Part shown: positions 42,939 to 54,172 of the stretch, piece by piece
Numbering within the stretch: the stretch's first letter is position 1
Layout: every line of letters starts with the position of its first letter
Source of the DNA: Oscillospiraceae bacterium
Lineage (GTDB): Bacteria > Bacillota > Clostridia > Oscillospirales > SIG627
Assembly (NCBI GenBank): GCA_015065085.1
Contig: SVQW01000005.1
Coordinates: forward strand, 1 to 64,000
Reading direction: 5' to 3'
DNA: 64,000 bases
The notes under the pieces: generated by a model
Database searches by the model: none
What the model saw: the letters and a program-made list of their open reading frames with translations, nothing else
What the model was told of the DNA's origin: nothing
Translations under genes and position numbers: made by a program

Positions 42939-44057
42939 ATGCTTATTGAAAAAATCGTATTGGAAAATTACAGAAATACAGCTGTTCAGGAATTGGAGTT
43001 TTCAAAAGGAATAAATATCCTTTACGGAAATAATGCCCAGGGAAAAACCAATCTTATGGAGGCAATTTATTATCTTGCCGCTGCAAAAAGCTTCCGCGGA
43101 GCTAAGGACAGAGAGCTTATAAATTTTGAAAAACAGCAAAGCAGGATTATTGCGGAAATATATTCCTCACAGCGTTTTACGTCCCTTGAAATAAGGCTTT
43201 CAAACAAGCCCAAGGAAATATACATAAACCGCGTGAAAATTCAAAAAATGCGCGAATTTATGGGAAATTTCCGCGCTGTATTGTTCACTCCCGAGCATCT
43301 GAGTCTGATTAAGGGTGCTCCCGCCGAAAGAAGAAGCTTTATCGACAGCGCAATTTGCCAGCTAAAGCCGGCATTTATAAGCCTTTTGTTTGAATATTCA
43401 AAAATTCTGGAGCACAGAGGCGCGCTTTTGAAAAGCTTTAAGGCGCAGAATATCGATTACAGCGATGAAATAGAGTTCTGGAACATGAAGCTTGCAAGCG
43501 ATGCTGCGCTGATAATAAAGGAACGCAGAAAATATATCGAAAGACTTAACACACATTCTTCTGAATTCTACGGCGAGTTTACCTCCGGCAGAGAAAGGCT
43601 GGAAATAAGCTACCAGTCGGTGCCCGAAGATATAACCGAATGTGAGGACATAGAAAAATTCATCTTGCAAAAGCTGGATGATACCCTCATTTCGGACATA
43701 AAAAACGGTACTACCTCCTGCGGACCCCACAGGGACGATATGATTGTGGAGATAGATGCAAGACTTTCAAAGCTTTTTTCCTCTCAGGGTCAGCAGAGAA
43801 GCGCAATTCTTTCGATGAAGCTTGCCGAGGGCGAAATTTCGTTTGAGGAGACGGGCGAATATCCCGTGTTTCTGTTTGACGACATTTTAAGCGAGCTGGA
43901 CGAGGAAAGACAGAACTATATTCTGAATAAAATCAATTTTAATCAGGTATTCATAACAGGATGTATCGATGTTCTTTTTGACAAGGTGCAAAGTGCCCGT
44001 AAGATATACGTCAGGAACGGCATTTACACCGTCACGGATAAAAGGGAGGGTGAATGA
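42939..44057 (+). CDS. recF: DNA replication and repair protein RecF
   Basis: 372 residues. Walker A YGNNAQGKTN, the ABC signature LFSSQGQQRSAILSMKLAE and Walker B VFLFDDILSELDEER identify it. RecF loads RecA at gaps with RecO and RecR. No clear ribosome site precedes the ATG, and the mobile-looking repeat directly upstream may have displaced the original leader. Confidence 0.95.
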   Translation: MLIEKIVLENYRNTAVQELEFSKGINILYGNNAQGKTNLMEAIYYLAAAKSFRGAKDRELINFEKQQSRIIAEIYSSQRFTSLEIRLSNKPKEIYINRVKIQKMREFMGNFRAVLFTPEHLSLIKGAPAERRSFIDSAICQLKPAFISLLFEYSKILEHRGALLKSFKAQNIDYSDEIEFWNMKLASDAALIIKERRKYIERLNTHSSEFYGEFTSGRERLEISYQSVPEDITECEDIEKFILQKLDDTLISDIKNGTTSCGPHRDDMIVEIDARLSKLFSSQGQQRSAILSMKLAEGEISFEETGEYPVFLFDDILSELDEERQNYILNKINFNQVFITGCIDVLFDKVQSARKIYVRNGIYTVTDKREGE

Positions 44058-44307
44058 TACGGAAATATTTCTTCATGCGGGAAATAACGTCAGTATCCGC
44101 AAAAAGGATATTGTGGCGATATTTGATATTGACCGCACCAGCACCCATAAGGTAACCCGCGATTTTTTGAATCAGGCACAAAAGGACGGAAATGTTATCA
44201 ACATCACCGACGATATCCCCCGTTCCTTTATAATAACCGAAAAGAACGGCAAAAAAACAGTTTATATTTCGCAGCTTGCCCCGTCCACACTGAAGGAAAG
44301 GCTGTAA
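44050..44307 (+). CDS. remB: DUF370 / RemB-like protein (YaaB)
   Basis: 85 residues. EIFLHAGNNVSIRKKDIVAIFDIDRTSTHK at residues 5-34 (shown in part: FLHAGNNVSIRKKDIVAIFD) is the DUF370 signature, and SFIITEKNGKKTVYISQLAPSTLKERL its end. YaaB/RemB is a DNA-binding-like protein of the recF-gyrB interval. The start is probably the GTG at 44050, overlapping the recF end by 8 bases; the GGGAGG lies directly against it. A longer frame from 43969 is only recF out of frame. Confidence 0.85.
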   Translation: MNDTEIFLHAGNNVSIRKKDIVAIFDIDRTSTHKVTRDFLNQAQKDGNVINITDDIPRSFIITEKNGKKTVYISQLAPSTLKERL

Positions 44308-44339
44308 TAGCTAAATTCGCAAGAGCATTTAAAAAGTAA

Positions 44340-46439
<2,100 letters not shown>

Positions 46440-46500
46440 CCCTGCCCCCAATTCGCGTAGCGACAACGCGGGAGATTGAAGTAAAACTGTCCTGCGAGGA
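46440..46500. repeat. Partial four-hairpin repeat directly after gyrB
   Basis: Starts at the gyrB stop codon with CCCTGCCCCCAATTCGCGTAG, then GACAACGCGGGAGATTGAAG and CTGTCCTGCGAGGAACAT. It corresponds to the middle of the 101-bp unit (subtype of units 1 and 3). Confidence 0.75.
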
Positions 46501-46532
46501 ACATTATGTTCATAACAAAAGGAGGCAAAAAA

Positions 46533-46829
46533 TTGATTTACAGTTTATCTGAAATTCGTGAAAAGGTCAAACAGGTAGCGGACAGATACGACATAAAAGA
46601 AATCAGGCTTTTTGGTTCTTACTTTGACGGTATTCCGGATGAAAACAGCGATGTAGACCTTATTGTCAGCTACGGAGTGGGTTGTGCGGGGCTTGAGCGG
46701 ATTCAGTTTATGGATGATTTGGAAATTAATCTTAAAAAGAATGTTGATGTTATCAATATAAAATTTTTGCCTGATTTTATGGCAGAAATGGATCTGACTG
46801 CGAAGGGGAGATTAATTTATGAGCGGTAG
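46533..46829 (+). CDS. MntA-like nucleotidyltransferase (antitoxin of HepT/MntA type)
   Basis: 98 residues. The MNT signature GSX10DXD is present in LFGSYFDGIPDENSDVDLIV, preceded by YDIKEIRLFGS. MntA antitoxins AMPylate HepT. The TTG at 46533 is the best start because AAAAGGAGG lies 7 bases upstream; the ATG at 46506 lies in repeat DNA. The stop overlaps the start of the HepT-like gene by 11 bases, the usual arrangement of this module. Confidence 0.85.
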   Translation: MIYSLSEIREKVKQVADRYDIKEIRLFGSYFDGIPDENSDVDLIVSYGVGCAGLERIQFMDDLEINLKKNVDVINIKFLPDFMAEMDLTAKGRLIYER

Positions 46830-47178
46830 AGCATTATCGTATATAAAATTAATTATTCGGTACTGTCAGGACGTAATTGATATATCAAAATCTTTTTCAA
46901 ATTCGTATGAATTTTTTCTTAAAGAAAAAAGTTCCCAATATTCCGTAAGCTTTTGTATTGAACAGATTGGGGAATTGGCTAAGAAACTGCGTGATGACGA
47001 AGGATATGCAGATAAATACCCCGATATTCCATGGAACAAAATCGCAGGTATTCGAAACCGTATTGCACATGGCTACAATACCATAGACCTTGAAATGGTA
47101 TTTTATGTGTGTACAAAAAATATTCCCGAATTACTGGAAGAATTCAATCGTATTCTCAAACATGAAAGCAGTATTTAA
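46819..47178 (+). CDS. HepT-like ribonuclease (DUF86 toxin)
   Basis: 119 residues, all helical. The HEPN catalytic motif RX4-6H is present as RNRIAHGY. Other family features are IEQIGELAKKL and DIPWNKIAGIRN. HepT toxins cleave RNA and are silenced by MntA-type AMPylation at the Tyr of the motif. Overlap with the antitoxin gene shows one transcript. Its position between gyrB and gyrA is unusual. Confidence 0.87.
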   Translation: MSGRALSYIKLIIRYCQDVIDISKSFSNSYEFFLKEKSSQYSVSFCIEQIGELAKKLRDDEGYADKYPDIPWNKIAGIRNRIAHGYNTIDLEMVFYVCTKNIPELLEEFNRILKHESSI

Positions 47179-47201
47179 ACAGTAAAGTTTTATATAACAA
47201 A

Positions 47202-48140
47202 ATGACTATATCTACTCTTACCTTAAACCCTGCCCTTGACCGAAGCATGATTTTTGAGGATTTCCGTGCAGGTCAGCTTAACAGGGCAATGTCCTCCGTC
47301 ACCACCGTGGGCGGAAAGGGCATTAACGTGTCGCGTGTACTGAATGCATGCGGTGTACAAACCGTTGCTTACGGCTTTTACGGCGGGCAAAACGGCGAAA
47401 CCATGCAAAGAATGCTGGAAACCGAGGGTGTAAGCTATAATTTCACCCGTACCCGCGCCGAAACACGCATGAATATAAAGCTTCTCACAACAGGCGGCGA
47501 AGCCACCGAAGCCAGCGAAAGCGGAGGTCCCGTGACGGCGGACGAGCTGGACGAATTATTGACAAAGCTTGACTACCATTTCAGAAACCAAAAACCTCAC
47601 TGTTTTGTCATCAGCGGAAGTGCTCCAAGGGGAATTGATGTGTCGGTTTACGGTAAAATCGTAAATAATGCACGTGAAAACGGCATTAAAACGGTGCTTG
47701 ACTGCGACCGCGAGGCACTGAAGCAGGGTATATCCGCTTCACCCTATCTTATAAAACCCAATCTTTTCGAGCTGGAGCAGTATGCGGGGCGCAAGCTTTT
47801 GTGCATTGAGGAAATTATCAATTTCACTCTCCGTCTGCACCGCGAAACCGGTATAAAAATACTTCTCACTCTTGCCGAAAAGGGTGCAATGTACATCGGA
47901 CATGAGGGTGTATACACCGTGTCCTCGCCAAAGGTTCAAATGAGGGGCTTTACCGGTGCGGGCGACAGCTTTCTGGCAGCGTTTCTTTCCTCATATGAGG
48001 ACGGCGGAAGCATTGAAACCGCACTCAGACACGCTTCAAGCTTTGCAGCGGCAAAGGTGGAGCTTGAGGGTACAAAAATTCCTGATGTAAGTGGGAAAAC
48101 TAAGTATTTTGACGTAATAAAAGTAGAAAAAATCATATAA
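47202..48140 (+). CDS. PfkB-family hexose kinase (1-phosphofructokinase-like)
   Basis: 312 residues of the FruK/LacC branch. NPALDRS at the N terminus, VGGKGINVSRVLNACG (substrate site), PNLFELEQYAG, and the ATP/anion-hole motif GFTGAGDSFLAAFLSS with catalytic Asp. It phosphorylates fructose-1-phosphate or tagatose-6-phosphate. No PTS genes are nearby, so the substrate is open. No clear ribosome site precedes the ATG. Confidence 0.85.
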   Translation: MTISTLTLNPALDRSMIFEDFRAGQLNRAMSSVTTVGGKGINVSRVLNACGVQTVAYGFYGGQNGETMQRMLETEGVSYNFTRTRAETRMNIKLLTTGGEATEASESGGPVTADELDELLTKLDYHFRNQKPHCFVISGSAPRGIDVSVYGKIVNNARENGIKTVLDCDREALKQGISASPYLIKPNLFELEQYAGRKLLCIEEIINFTLRLHRETGIKILLTLAEKGAMYIGHEGVYTVSSPKVQMRGFTGAGDSFLAAFLSSYEDGGSIETALRHASSFAAAKVELEGTKIPDVSGKTKYFDVIKVEKII

Positions 48141-48158
48141 AGTATAAGGAAAAATAAC

Positions 48159-50735
48159 ATGAATGTATTTACAGAAGGACAGAATATCAGGGATATCGAG
48201 ATAGATAAAGAGGTCAAAACCTCCTTTATCGACTATTCAATGTCGGTTATCGTTGACCGTGCATTGCCCGACGTGCGTGACGGTCTGAAGCCTGTTCACC
48301 GACGTATTCTCTATTCCATGTTCAACGACAGCCTGACCTATGACAAGCCTTACAGAAAGTCGGCCACCACCGTCGGTAACGTGCTGGGTCACTATCATCC
48401 TCACGGTGACGCGGCGGTTTACGACACCATGGTACGTATGGCACAGCCTTTCTCTCTGCGTTATCCTCTTATCGACGGTCAGGGTAACTTCGGTAACGTG
48501 GACGGCGACGGTGCGGCGGCTTACCGTTACACCGAGGCAAGAATGGCTAAAATCGCCAATGAAATGCTGGTTGATATTGACAAAGAGGTTGTCAATTTCA
48601 TGCCTAACTTTGATAACAAATTAAAAGAACCTACCGTGCTTCCTGCACGTTTTCCCAATCTTCTGGTAAACGGCTCCATCGGTATCGCGGTCGGTATGGC
48701 GACAAATATCCCCTCTCACAATATGCGTGAGGTGGTGGACGGCACTATCTTCCTCATGGAGCATCCCGATGCGGAGATTGCCGACATTATGCAGTACATC
48801 AAAGGTCCCGACTTCCCCACCGCAGGTACGATTTACGGTACTGCCGGCATCGCTCAGGCGTACATGACGGGTAAGGGACATATTCTGGTGCGCGCAAAAA
48901 CCCACTTTGAGGAAAACAAGAACCGCACATCCATTGTTGTTACCGAAATACCCTACCAGGTAAACAAGGCTATGCTGGTAATGTCCATCGCCGATCTGGT
49001 CAAGGATAAGCGCATCGAGGGCATTGCCGACCTGCGTGACGAAAGCTCCTTAAAGACGGGTATGCGTATCGTCATTGACCTTAAACGTGATGCAAATCCG
49101 CAAATTATACTGAATTTGCTGTATAAATATACCCGTATGCAGGATACCTTTGCCATCAACATGCTGGCGCTGGTGGACAACGAGCCTAAGACCCTTAACC
49201 TCAAGCAGATGCTTACTCACTATATAAATCACCAGACGGATGTAATACGTCGCCGTACCGAGTACGAGCTGAAAAAAGCTAAGGCGCGTATGCATATTTA
49301 TGAGGGTTACAAAATTGCCGTTGACAATATCGACGAGGTTATCCGCATAATCCGCGCATCCAAGGACATTCCCGAGTCAAGGCTCAACCTCATAAACCGC
49401 TTCGGATTCAGCGAGGCTCAGGCTCAGGCGATTGTTGAACTGCCTTTGGGACGTTTGAGTGGCATGGAAATTGAAAATATCCTTGCAGAATTGGAGCGTC
49501 TTGCAAAATTGGTTGAAAAACTTGAGGGAATTCTTGCCGACGACGGCAAAATTCACGATATTATAAAGGAAGATTTGCAGGAAATCTCACGCAAGTACGG
49601 TGACGAACGCCGTACCGCCATTGAGGTTGCCGCTGATGATATTCTCATTGAGGACCTTATCGAAAAGCACAAGTGCGTTGTTACCGTTTCCAATACGGGC
49701 TACATCAAACGCCAGCCTGTTGATGCGTACCAGAGCCAGAACCGCGGCGGAAAGGGTATCACAGCCATGGGAACCAAGGAAGAGGACTACGTCACCAACC
49801 TTATTGTTTCCCACAGCCACAATTACCTGTTCATGTTCTCCAATTTCGGTAAGCTGTATGTCAAGAAATGTTACGAAATTCCCGAGGCTTCCCGTACCGC
49901 CAAGGGTACAAATCTTGTCAACATTCTTCAGCTTGATACAGGTGAAAAGATAACCGCCTTTGTTTCGGGCGACAAATTAAATTCCGATGCATATCTCACC
50001 ATGGTTACAAAGCTGGGTGTAATCAAGCGTACCTCCATTTCCCGCTTCAAGAGCATACGCAAAGGTGGTATAATCGCCATCTCTCTTGACGAGGGCGACG
50101 AGCTTCTTTACGTATCCAAAACCGACGGCAACTGCGATATCATGATAGCCACAAATGAAGGCGCCTGCGTGCGTTTCAAGGAAGAATACATTCGCGAAAC
50201 GGGACGTACCTCCCGAGGTGTAAGGGCTATCAACTTGTCGGCAGGCGGTGTTGTTGTGGGTACAACTATCATTACTCCCGAGGAAGCTGAGCTGGGCAGT
50301 AAGAAGCTTCTCACCGTCACCGAAAACGGCTTTGGAAAGCGCAGTGAAATATCTGAATTTGCCGTTCATAATCGTGGCGGTAAGGGTATGATTTGCCACA
50401 AGATTACCGAAAAAACAGGCAAGCTTGCAGGCATAGCAGGTGTTGAAGAAACCGACGATATTATGCTTATTACCGACAGCGGAATTATAATCCGTACCTC
50501 TGTAAGTCAGATTTCCACCGTCGGACGCAACGCATCGGGTGTTATCGTAATGCGTACAGGTGAAGAGGCGCGCATTGTAAGCTTCTCCCGTATAGTAAAC
50601 GACGGCGAAATTGACAAAGAAGCTGAAAATGCCACCGAGGACAACACCGTTCTTACCGAAACCGATGGCGAGGATGTACCTGAAACAGATGTTGAAGATA
50701 CTGCTGAAACCGAAGAAACACCCGTTGAGGAATAA
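48159..50735 (+). CDS. gyrA: DNA gyrase subunit A
   Basis: 858 residues. [19 protein letters not shown] near the N terminus, the breakage-reunion site with the catalytic Tyr in [10 protein letters not shown], and the GyrA box QNRGGKGI before six beta-pinwheel blades. An acidic tail ([20 protein letters not shown]) ends it. In the quinolone-determining helix the sequence is [18 protein letters not shown], with Ala at the place of E. coli Ser83 and Asp at 87. The AATTTGCAATTCG repeat begins right after the stop codon. Confidence 0.96.
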   Translation: MNVFTEGQNIRDIEIDKEVKTSFIDYSMSVIVDRALPDVRDGLKPVHRRILYSMFNDSLTYDKPYRKSATTVGNVLGHYHPHGDAAVYDTMVRMAQPFSLRYPLIDGQGNFGNVDGDGAAAYRYTEARMAKIANEMLVDIDKEVVNFMPNFDNKLKEPTVLPARFPNLLVNGSIGIAVGMATNIPSHNMREVVDGTIFLMEHPDAEIADIMQYIKGPDFPTAGTIYGTAGIAQAYMTGKGHILVRAKTHFEENKNRTSIVVTEIPYQVNKAMLVMSIADLVKDKRIEGIADLRDESSLKTGMRIVIDLKRDANPQIILNLLYKYTRMQDTFAINMLALVDNEPKTLNLKQMLTHYINHQTDVIRRRTEYELKKAKARMHIYEGYKIAVDNIDEVIRIIRASKDIPESRLNLINRFGFSEAQAQAIVELPLGRLSGMEIENILAELERLAKLVEKLEGILADDGKIHDIIKEDLQEISRKYGDERRTAIEVAADDILIEDLIEKHKCVVTVSNTGYIKRQPVDAYQSQNRGGKGITAMGTKEEDYVTNLIVSHSHNYLFMFSNFGKLYVKKCYEIPEASRTAKGTNLVNILQLDTGEKITAFVSGDKLNSDAYLTMVTKLGVIKRTSISRFKSIRKGGIIAISLDEGDELLYVSKTDGNCDIMIATNEGACVRFKEEYIRETGRTSRGVRAINLSAGGVVVGTTIITPEEAELGSKKLLTVTENGFGKRSEISEFAVHNRGGKGMICHKITEKTGKLAGIAGVEETDDIMLITDSGIIIRTSVSQISTVGRNASGVIVMRTGEEARIVSFSRIVNDGEIDKEAENATEDNTVLTETDGEDVPETDVEDTAETEETPVEE

Positions 50736-50740
50736 AATTA

Positions 50741-51046
50741 ATTTGCAATTCGCAATTCGCAATTTGCAATTTTCAATAAATTGTAGTAGATGGTCGTTCT
50801 GCCTTAAGCTGTGCCTTGAATGTTTCACGTGAAACAGTGCTTGCGCGTACCGAGTGTAGTACAAACATCATGCGCGCGAAGAAGTCTCACAAAGGTCTTA
50901 ATTAAGAAATAAGAGCTTGCGCACGGCGGTTCGCGGTCACTGGCGTGACAGCAAACCGCGTACCGAGGTAGTACAAACATCATGCGCGCGAAGAAGTCTC
51001 GCAAAGGTCTTAATTAAGAAATAAGAGCTTGCGCACGGAAGTTCGC
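50741..51046. repeat. Interspersed repeat plus 80-bp direct repeat beside parS
   Basis: 50741-50775 has AATTCGCAATTCGC words. A near-identical ~80-base block occurs at 50847-50926 and 50960-51038 (offset 113; contains TACAAACATCATGCGCGCG and TCTTAATTAAGAAATAAG). The spacer holds a GCGGTT..GTCAC-TGGC-GTGAC..AACCGC hairpin. No gene is seen between 50736 and 51069. Confidence 0.75.
50821..50836. promoter_or_regulatory. parS: parS site (perfect)
   Basis: TGTTTCACGTGAAACA matches the full 16-bp ParB-binding consensus. It lies 86 bases after gyrA. Confidence 0.95.
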
Positions 51047-51069
51047 ATATTATAATAGGAATTAAACAT

Positions 51070-51723
51070 ATGTTCACACTTTACTACTCCTGCTTTAACG
51101 ATGAAAAGCAGTTGAGAGAAAACAAAAACAACGTAAAATATATCGCTCTTTCTCATTTCAGATTCAAAATGGAAAACAGCATAACTGCCGACGGTTTCTC
51201 AAAATCGGGCGATATTTCGGTAATCAATATATCCCCATATTCCGGTATTGACCTTTCAAGCGAAGGACGGAAACTGGCGAATAACGCAAACAATCGCATT
51301 GTTTACGGCAAATACGGCAAGCCCTTTTTGGCAGACGGCAAATTTTCCTTTTCGGTAAGCCATTCGGGAAAATATAATATAGTTGCCGCATGCGCCGATA
51401 ATATCGGTATTGACATTCAGCTTTACGGCGATAAGCCCCGCGATTACATGAAAATCGCACAGCGCTGGTTCAACGACCGCGAAAACGCGCTTTTAAAAGC
51501 CATGCCGGACTATAACCGCGAGGAAATGTTTTACGAGATATGGAGCCGTAAGGAAGCCTACGTCAAGTTCACGGGAACGGGAATTTCGGGCATCAAAGAT
51601 ATTTCAACCGTGAAAAACGGCGAATTGTGCGATAAAATGCCTAACGGTCAGTTTATTTCCATGGAAAAGACGCTGTCTCCCCTTTTCCGCGAAGAAAAGT
51701 TTAAGGCAAAGATTTTTATTTAA
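51070..51723 (+). CDS. 4'-phosphopantetheinyl transferase (Sfp-type)
   Basis: 217 residues. It moves phosphopantetheine from CoA to carrier-protein serines. The magnesium and CoA motifs are FSVSHSGKYNIVAACADNIGIDIQ (shown in part: SVSHSG and GIDIQ) and the signature YEIWSRKEAYVKFTGTG. The length fits the Sfp/AcpT group. No carrier-protein cluster is adjacent, so it may serve the housekeeping ACP or a pathway elsewhere. Confidence 0.88.
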   Translation: MFTLYYSCFNDEKQLRENKNNVKYIALSHFRFKMENSITADGFSKSGDISVINISPYSGIDLSSEGRKLANNANNRIVYGKYGKPFLADGKFSFSVSHSGKYNIVAACADNIGIDIQLYGDKPRDYMKIAQRWFNDRENALLKAMPDYNREEMFYEIWSRKEAYVKFTGTGISGIKDISTVKNGELCDKMPNGQFISMEKTLSPLFREEKFKAKIFI

Positions 51724-51732
51724 ACACAAAAA

Positions 51733-51748
51733 TGTTTCACGTGAAACA
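51733..51748. promoter_or_regulatory. parS: parS site (perfect)
   Basis: TGTTTCACGTGAAACA, identical to the site at 50821, in the 74-base gap after the phosphopantetheinyl transferase gene. Confidence 0.95.
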
Positions 51749-51797
51749 TTTTGAATAATATACACCTGCACCGCAGATACTAATTCAGGGTGATTAA

Positions 51798-52211
51798 ATG
51801 AAGGTGTATGTTACACAAAAACCGCTGTATAACGCTCTGTGCACAAGAAATATATGTGCCGTCACAAAGATGTGCGGTGATACGGATATTGCCGCTTTGT
51901 CGGCAAATAATTGCGTTTTGCCGTACGATGCCGAGGTTTTGCTGGTTGACAGCTCTCATATTCCCAATATAACGGGAAACGGCAGATGTAAGCACATTAT
52001 TTCCTGCGGAATGGGTGAAAAGGACACTCTTACCTTTTCGGCGATAGGCTTTGACAGGAGTGTGCTGTGTGTGCAGCGTGATATTAAAATGTCAAATATA
52101 ACCCTCGAATGCGGAGAATTTCCCGTCAGCTACGATGAAAGGCTGTCGGTGTGGCAAAACCTTGTGTTGGGCTTTTGCGAGGCGGTAAAGCCGTATTTCG
52201 AGGGAAAATAA
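51798..52211 (+). CDS. Unknown protein, Cys-rich
   Basis: 137 residues with eight Cys, no signal peptide or membrane helix. YNALCTRNICAVTKMCGDTD opens it, then EVLLVDSSHIPNITGNGRCK and HIISCGMGEKDTLTFSAIGF. The middle alternates short strands and loops like an alpha/beta fold. AGGGTGAT stands before the ATG. It lies 11 bases before the epimerase gene and so is probably in one transcript with it. I do not recognise the family. Confidence 0.7.
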   Translation: MKVYVTQKPLYNALCTRNICAVTKMCGDTDIAALSANNCVLPYDAEVLLVDSSHIPNITGNGRCKHIISCGMGEKDTLTFSAIGFDRSVLCVQRDIKMSNITLECGEFPVSYDERLSVWQNLVLGFCEAVKPYFEGK

Positions 52212-52222
52212 AGGATAAGATT

Positions 52223-53320
52223 ATGAAAAAAGTAATGCTGGTTTTCGGAACACGCCCCGAGGCAATTAAAATGTGCCCTTTGGTAAACGAGCTGAAAAGC
52301 CGTAAAAACCTTCAGACTGTTGTATGTGTGACAGGTCAGCACCGTCAGATGCTTGACCAGGTGCTTAAAACCTTTGGTGTTACACCCGATTACGATTTGT
52401 CCATAATGCGCGATAAACAGACACTTTTTGACATCACTACAAATATTCTTAACGGTATCGGCGATGTTTTGAAGGCTGAAGCTCCCGATGTGGTTCTTGT
52501 GCACGGTGATACCTCTACCACCTTCGTTACCGCACTGGCATGTTTCTACTTGCAGATTCCCGTGGGTCACGTTGAGGCAGGCTTGCGTACATATAATATA
52601 TACTCTCCATACCCCGAGGAATTTAACCGTCAGGCTGTGGGAATTATTTCAAAGTTTAATTTCTCCCCCACTCAGCTTTCGGCGGATAACCTCATTAAAG
52701 AGGGCAAAGACAAAAATTCCATCTATATTACGGGTAATACTGCCATTGATGCGCTGAAAACCACCGTCAGAGCGGATTATTCCCATGAGCATCTGGATTG
52801 GGCGAGCGACAGCCGTCTTATTATGATAACGGCACACAGACGTGAAAATCTGGGCGAGCCCATGAGAAATATGTTCCGCGCGATACGCCGTATAATGGAC
52901 GAAACTCCCGATATAAAGGCGATTTATCCCATACATATGAACCCTGTTGTCCGCGCCACGGCAGATGAAATACTCAAGGGATGTGACAGAATACGCATAA
53001 TCGAGCCGCTTGAAGTGGTGGATTTCCACAATTTCCTGTCCCGTTCCTACCTTATACTTACCGACAGCGGCGGAATCCAGGAGGAAGCACCCTCACTGGG
53101 CAAGCCTGTGCTGGTTATGCGTGATACCACCGAGCGTCCCGAGGGCATTGCCGCAGGTACGTTGAAGCTTGTAGGTACCGATGAAAGTGTTATTTATAAC
53201 ACTTGCCGTACCCTGCTGGACGACAGGGCGGAATACGACAAAATGGCAAAAGCTGCCAATCCGTACGGTGACGGTACCGCATGTAAGCAAATTGCAGATA
53301 TTTTGGAGAGAGAATTATGA
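52223..53320 (+). CDS. wecB: UDP-N-acetylglucosamine 2-epimerase (non-hydrolysing)
   Basis: 365 residues. It interconverts UDP-GlcNAc and UDP-ManNAc for wall teichoic acid or surface polysaccharide. VFGTRPEAIKMCPLV at the N terminus, VVLVHGDTSTTFV, HVEAGLRTYNIYSPYPEEFNRQ (shown in part: HVEAGLRT, YPEEFNRQ), TAHRRENLGEPM and LTDSGGIQEEAPSLGKPVLV are all family motifs. The ATG at 52223 follows AAGGATAAG. The cmk start overlaps the stop by 4 bases. Confidence 0.94.
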   Translation: MKKVMLVFGTRPEAIKMCPLVNELKSRKNLQTVVCVTGQHRQMLDQVLKTFGVTPDYDLSIMRDKQTLFDITTNILNGIGDVLKAEAPDVVLVHGDTSTTFVTALACFYLQIPVGHVEAGLRTYNIYSPYPEEFNRQAVGIISKFNFSPTQLSADNLIKEGKDKNSIYITGNTAIDALKTTVRADYSHEHLDWASDSRLIMITAHRRENLGEPMRNMFRAIRRIMDETPDIKAIYPIHMNPVVRATADEILKGCDRIRIIEPLEVVDFHNFLSRSYLILTDSGGIQEEAPSLGKPVLVMRDTTERPEGIAAGTLKLVGTDESVIYNTCRTLLDDRAEYDKMAKAANPYGDGTACKQIADILEREL

Positions 53321-53994
53321 TAAATATCGCCATAGACGGCCCTTCGGGTGCCGGAAAAAGCAGTCTTGCCAAGGCACTTTCCGCAAAGCTTGGTTACATT
53401 TATGTTGACACGGGTGCGCTGTACCGCTCGGTAGGGCTTTATGTGCGTACTAAAAATATTGACCCTCACGACGAGAATGCCGTGAAAGCGGTTCTTGGCG
53501 AAATTAACCTTGAATTACGCTTTGAAAACGGCAGTCAGAGCGTGTATCTTAACGGCGAAAACGTCAACGGGAAAATCAGAACTCCCGAAATGTCCATGTA
53601 TGCCTCGGCGGTGTCGGCATTGCCGTCGGTGCGTGCGTTTTTGTTGGATTTGCAAAAGGATATTGCCCGCAAAAACAACGTTATTATGGACGGACGCGAT
53701 ATCGGAACGGTCATTCTGCCGAATGCACAGGTAAAGATTTTTCTTACCGCATCGGACGAAAAACGTGCTAAACGCCGTTATGACGAGCTTATCGCCAAGG
53801 GCGAAAGCGTGACCTATGAAAAGGTATATGAGGAGCTTGTTCAGCGCGATAAAAATGACAGTACCCGCAAAACCGCCCCTGCCGTAAAGGCGCCCGACGC
53901 CGTTTTACTGGATAACGGCGGACTGAATTTGGAAGAAACTGTCAATGAGGCACTTGAAATAATTCGCAATGCGCAATGCGCAATGCGCAATTAA
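53317..53994 (+). CDS. cmk: Cytidylate kinase
   Basis: 225 residues. It phosphorylates CMP/dCMP. P-loop IDGPSGAGKSS, YVDTGALYRSVGL, MDGRDIGTVILPNAQVKIFL. The last residues, IRNAQCAMRN, are encoded by an interspersed CGCAATGCGCAATGCGC repeat that runs to the stop codon, so the native C terminus was probably replaced. It is coupled to the epimerase gene by an ATGA overlap. Confidence 0.94.
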   Translation: MINIAIDGPSGAGKSSLAKALSAKLGYIYVDTGALYRSVGLYVRTKNIDPHDENAVKAVLGEINLELRFENGSQSVYLNGENVNGKIRTPEMSMYASAVSALPSVRAFLLDLQKDIARKNNVIMDGRDIGTVILPNAQVKIFLTASDEKRAKRRYDELIAKGESVTYEKVYEELVQRDKNDSTRKTAPAVKAPDAVLLDNGGLNLEETVNEALEIIRNAQCAMRN

Positions 53995-54126
53995 GGAAAT
54001 TTTTCGCTAATGCGAAAAATAATTTGTATGCGAACTGTCGGAAGAATACCCTGTTCTTCTAACAGGATTTTGAAGATTTTGCATAGCAAAATCAACCGAA
54101 ATTGCACATTGCGAATTGCGCATTGA
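53959..54126. repeat. Interspersed repeats at and after the cmk 3' end
   Basis: CGCAATGCG words at 53959-53993 lie inside cmk. About 54070-54126 is an inverted copy of the composite repeat at 29843-29900, including GATTTTGC-ATA-GCAAAATC. The rest of 53995-54172 carries no gene. Confidence 0.7.
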
Positions 54127-54172
54127 GCATTTGTCAAACCCTTGTTTGAAAATATTTTTAAAAGGATAACAT

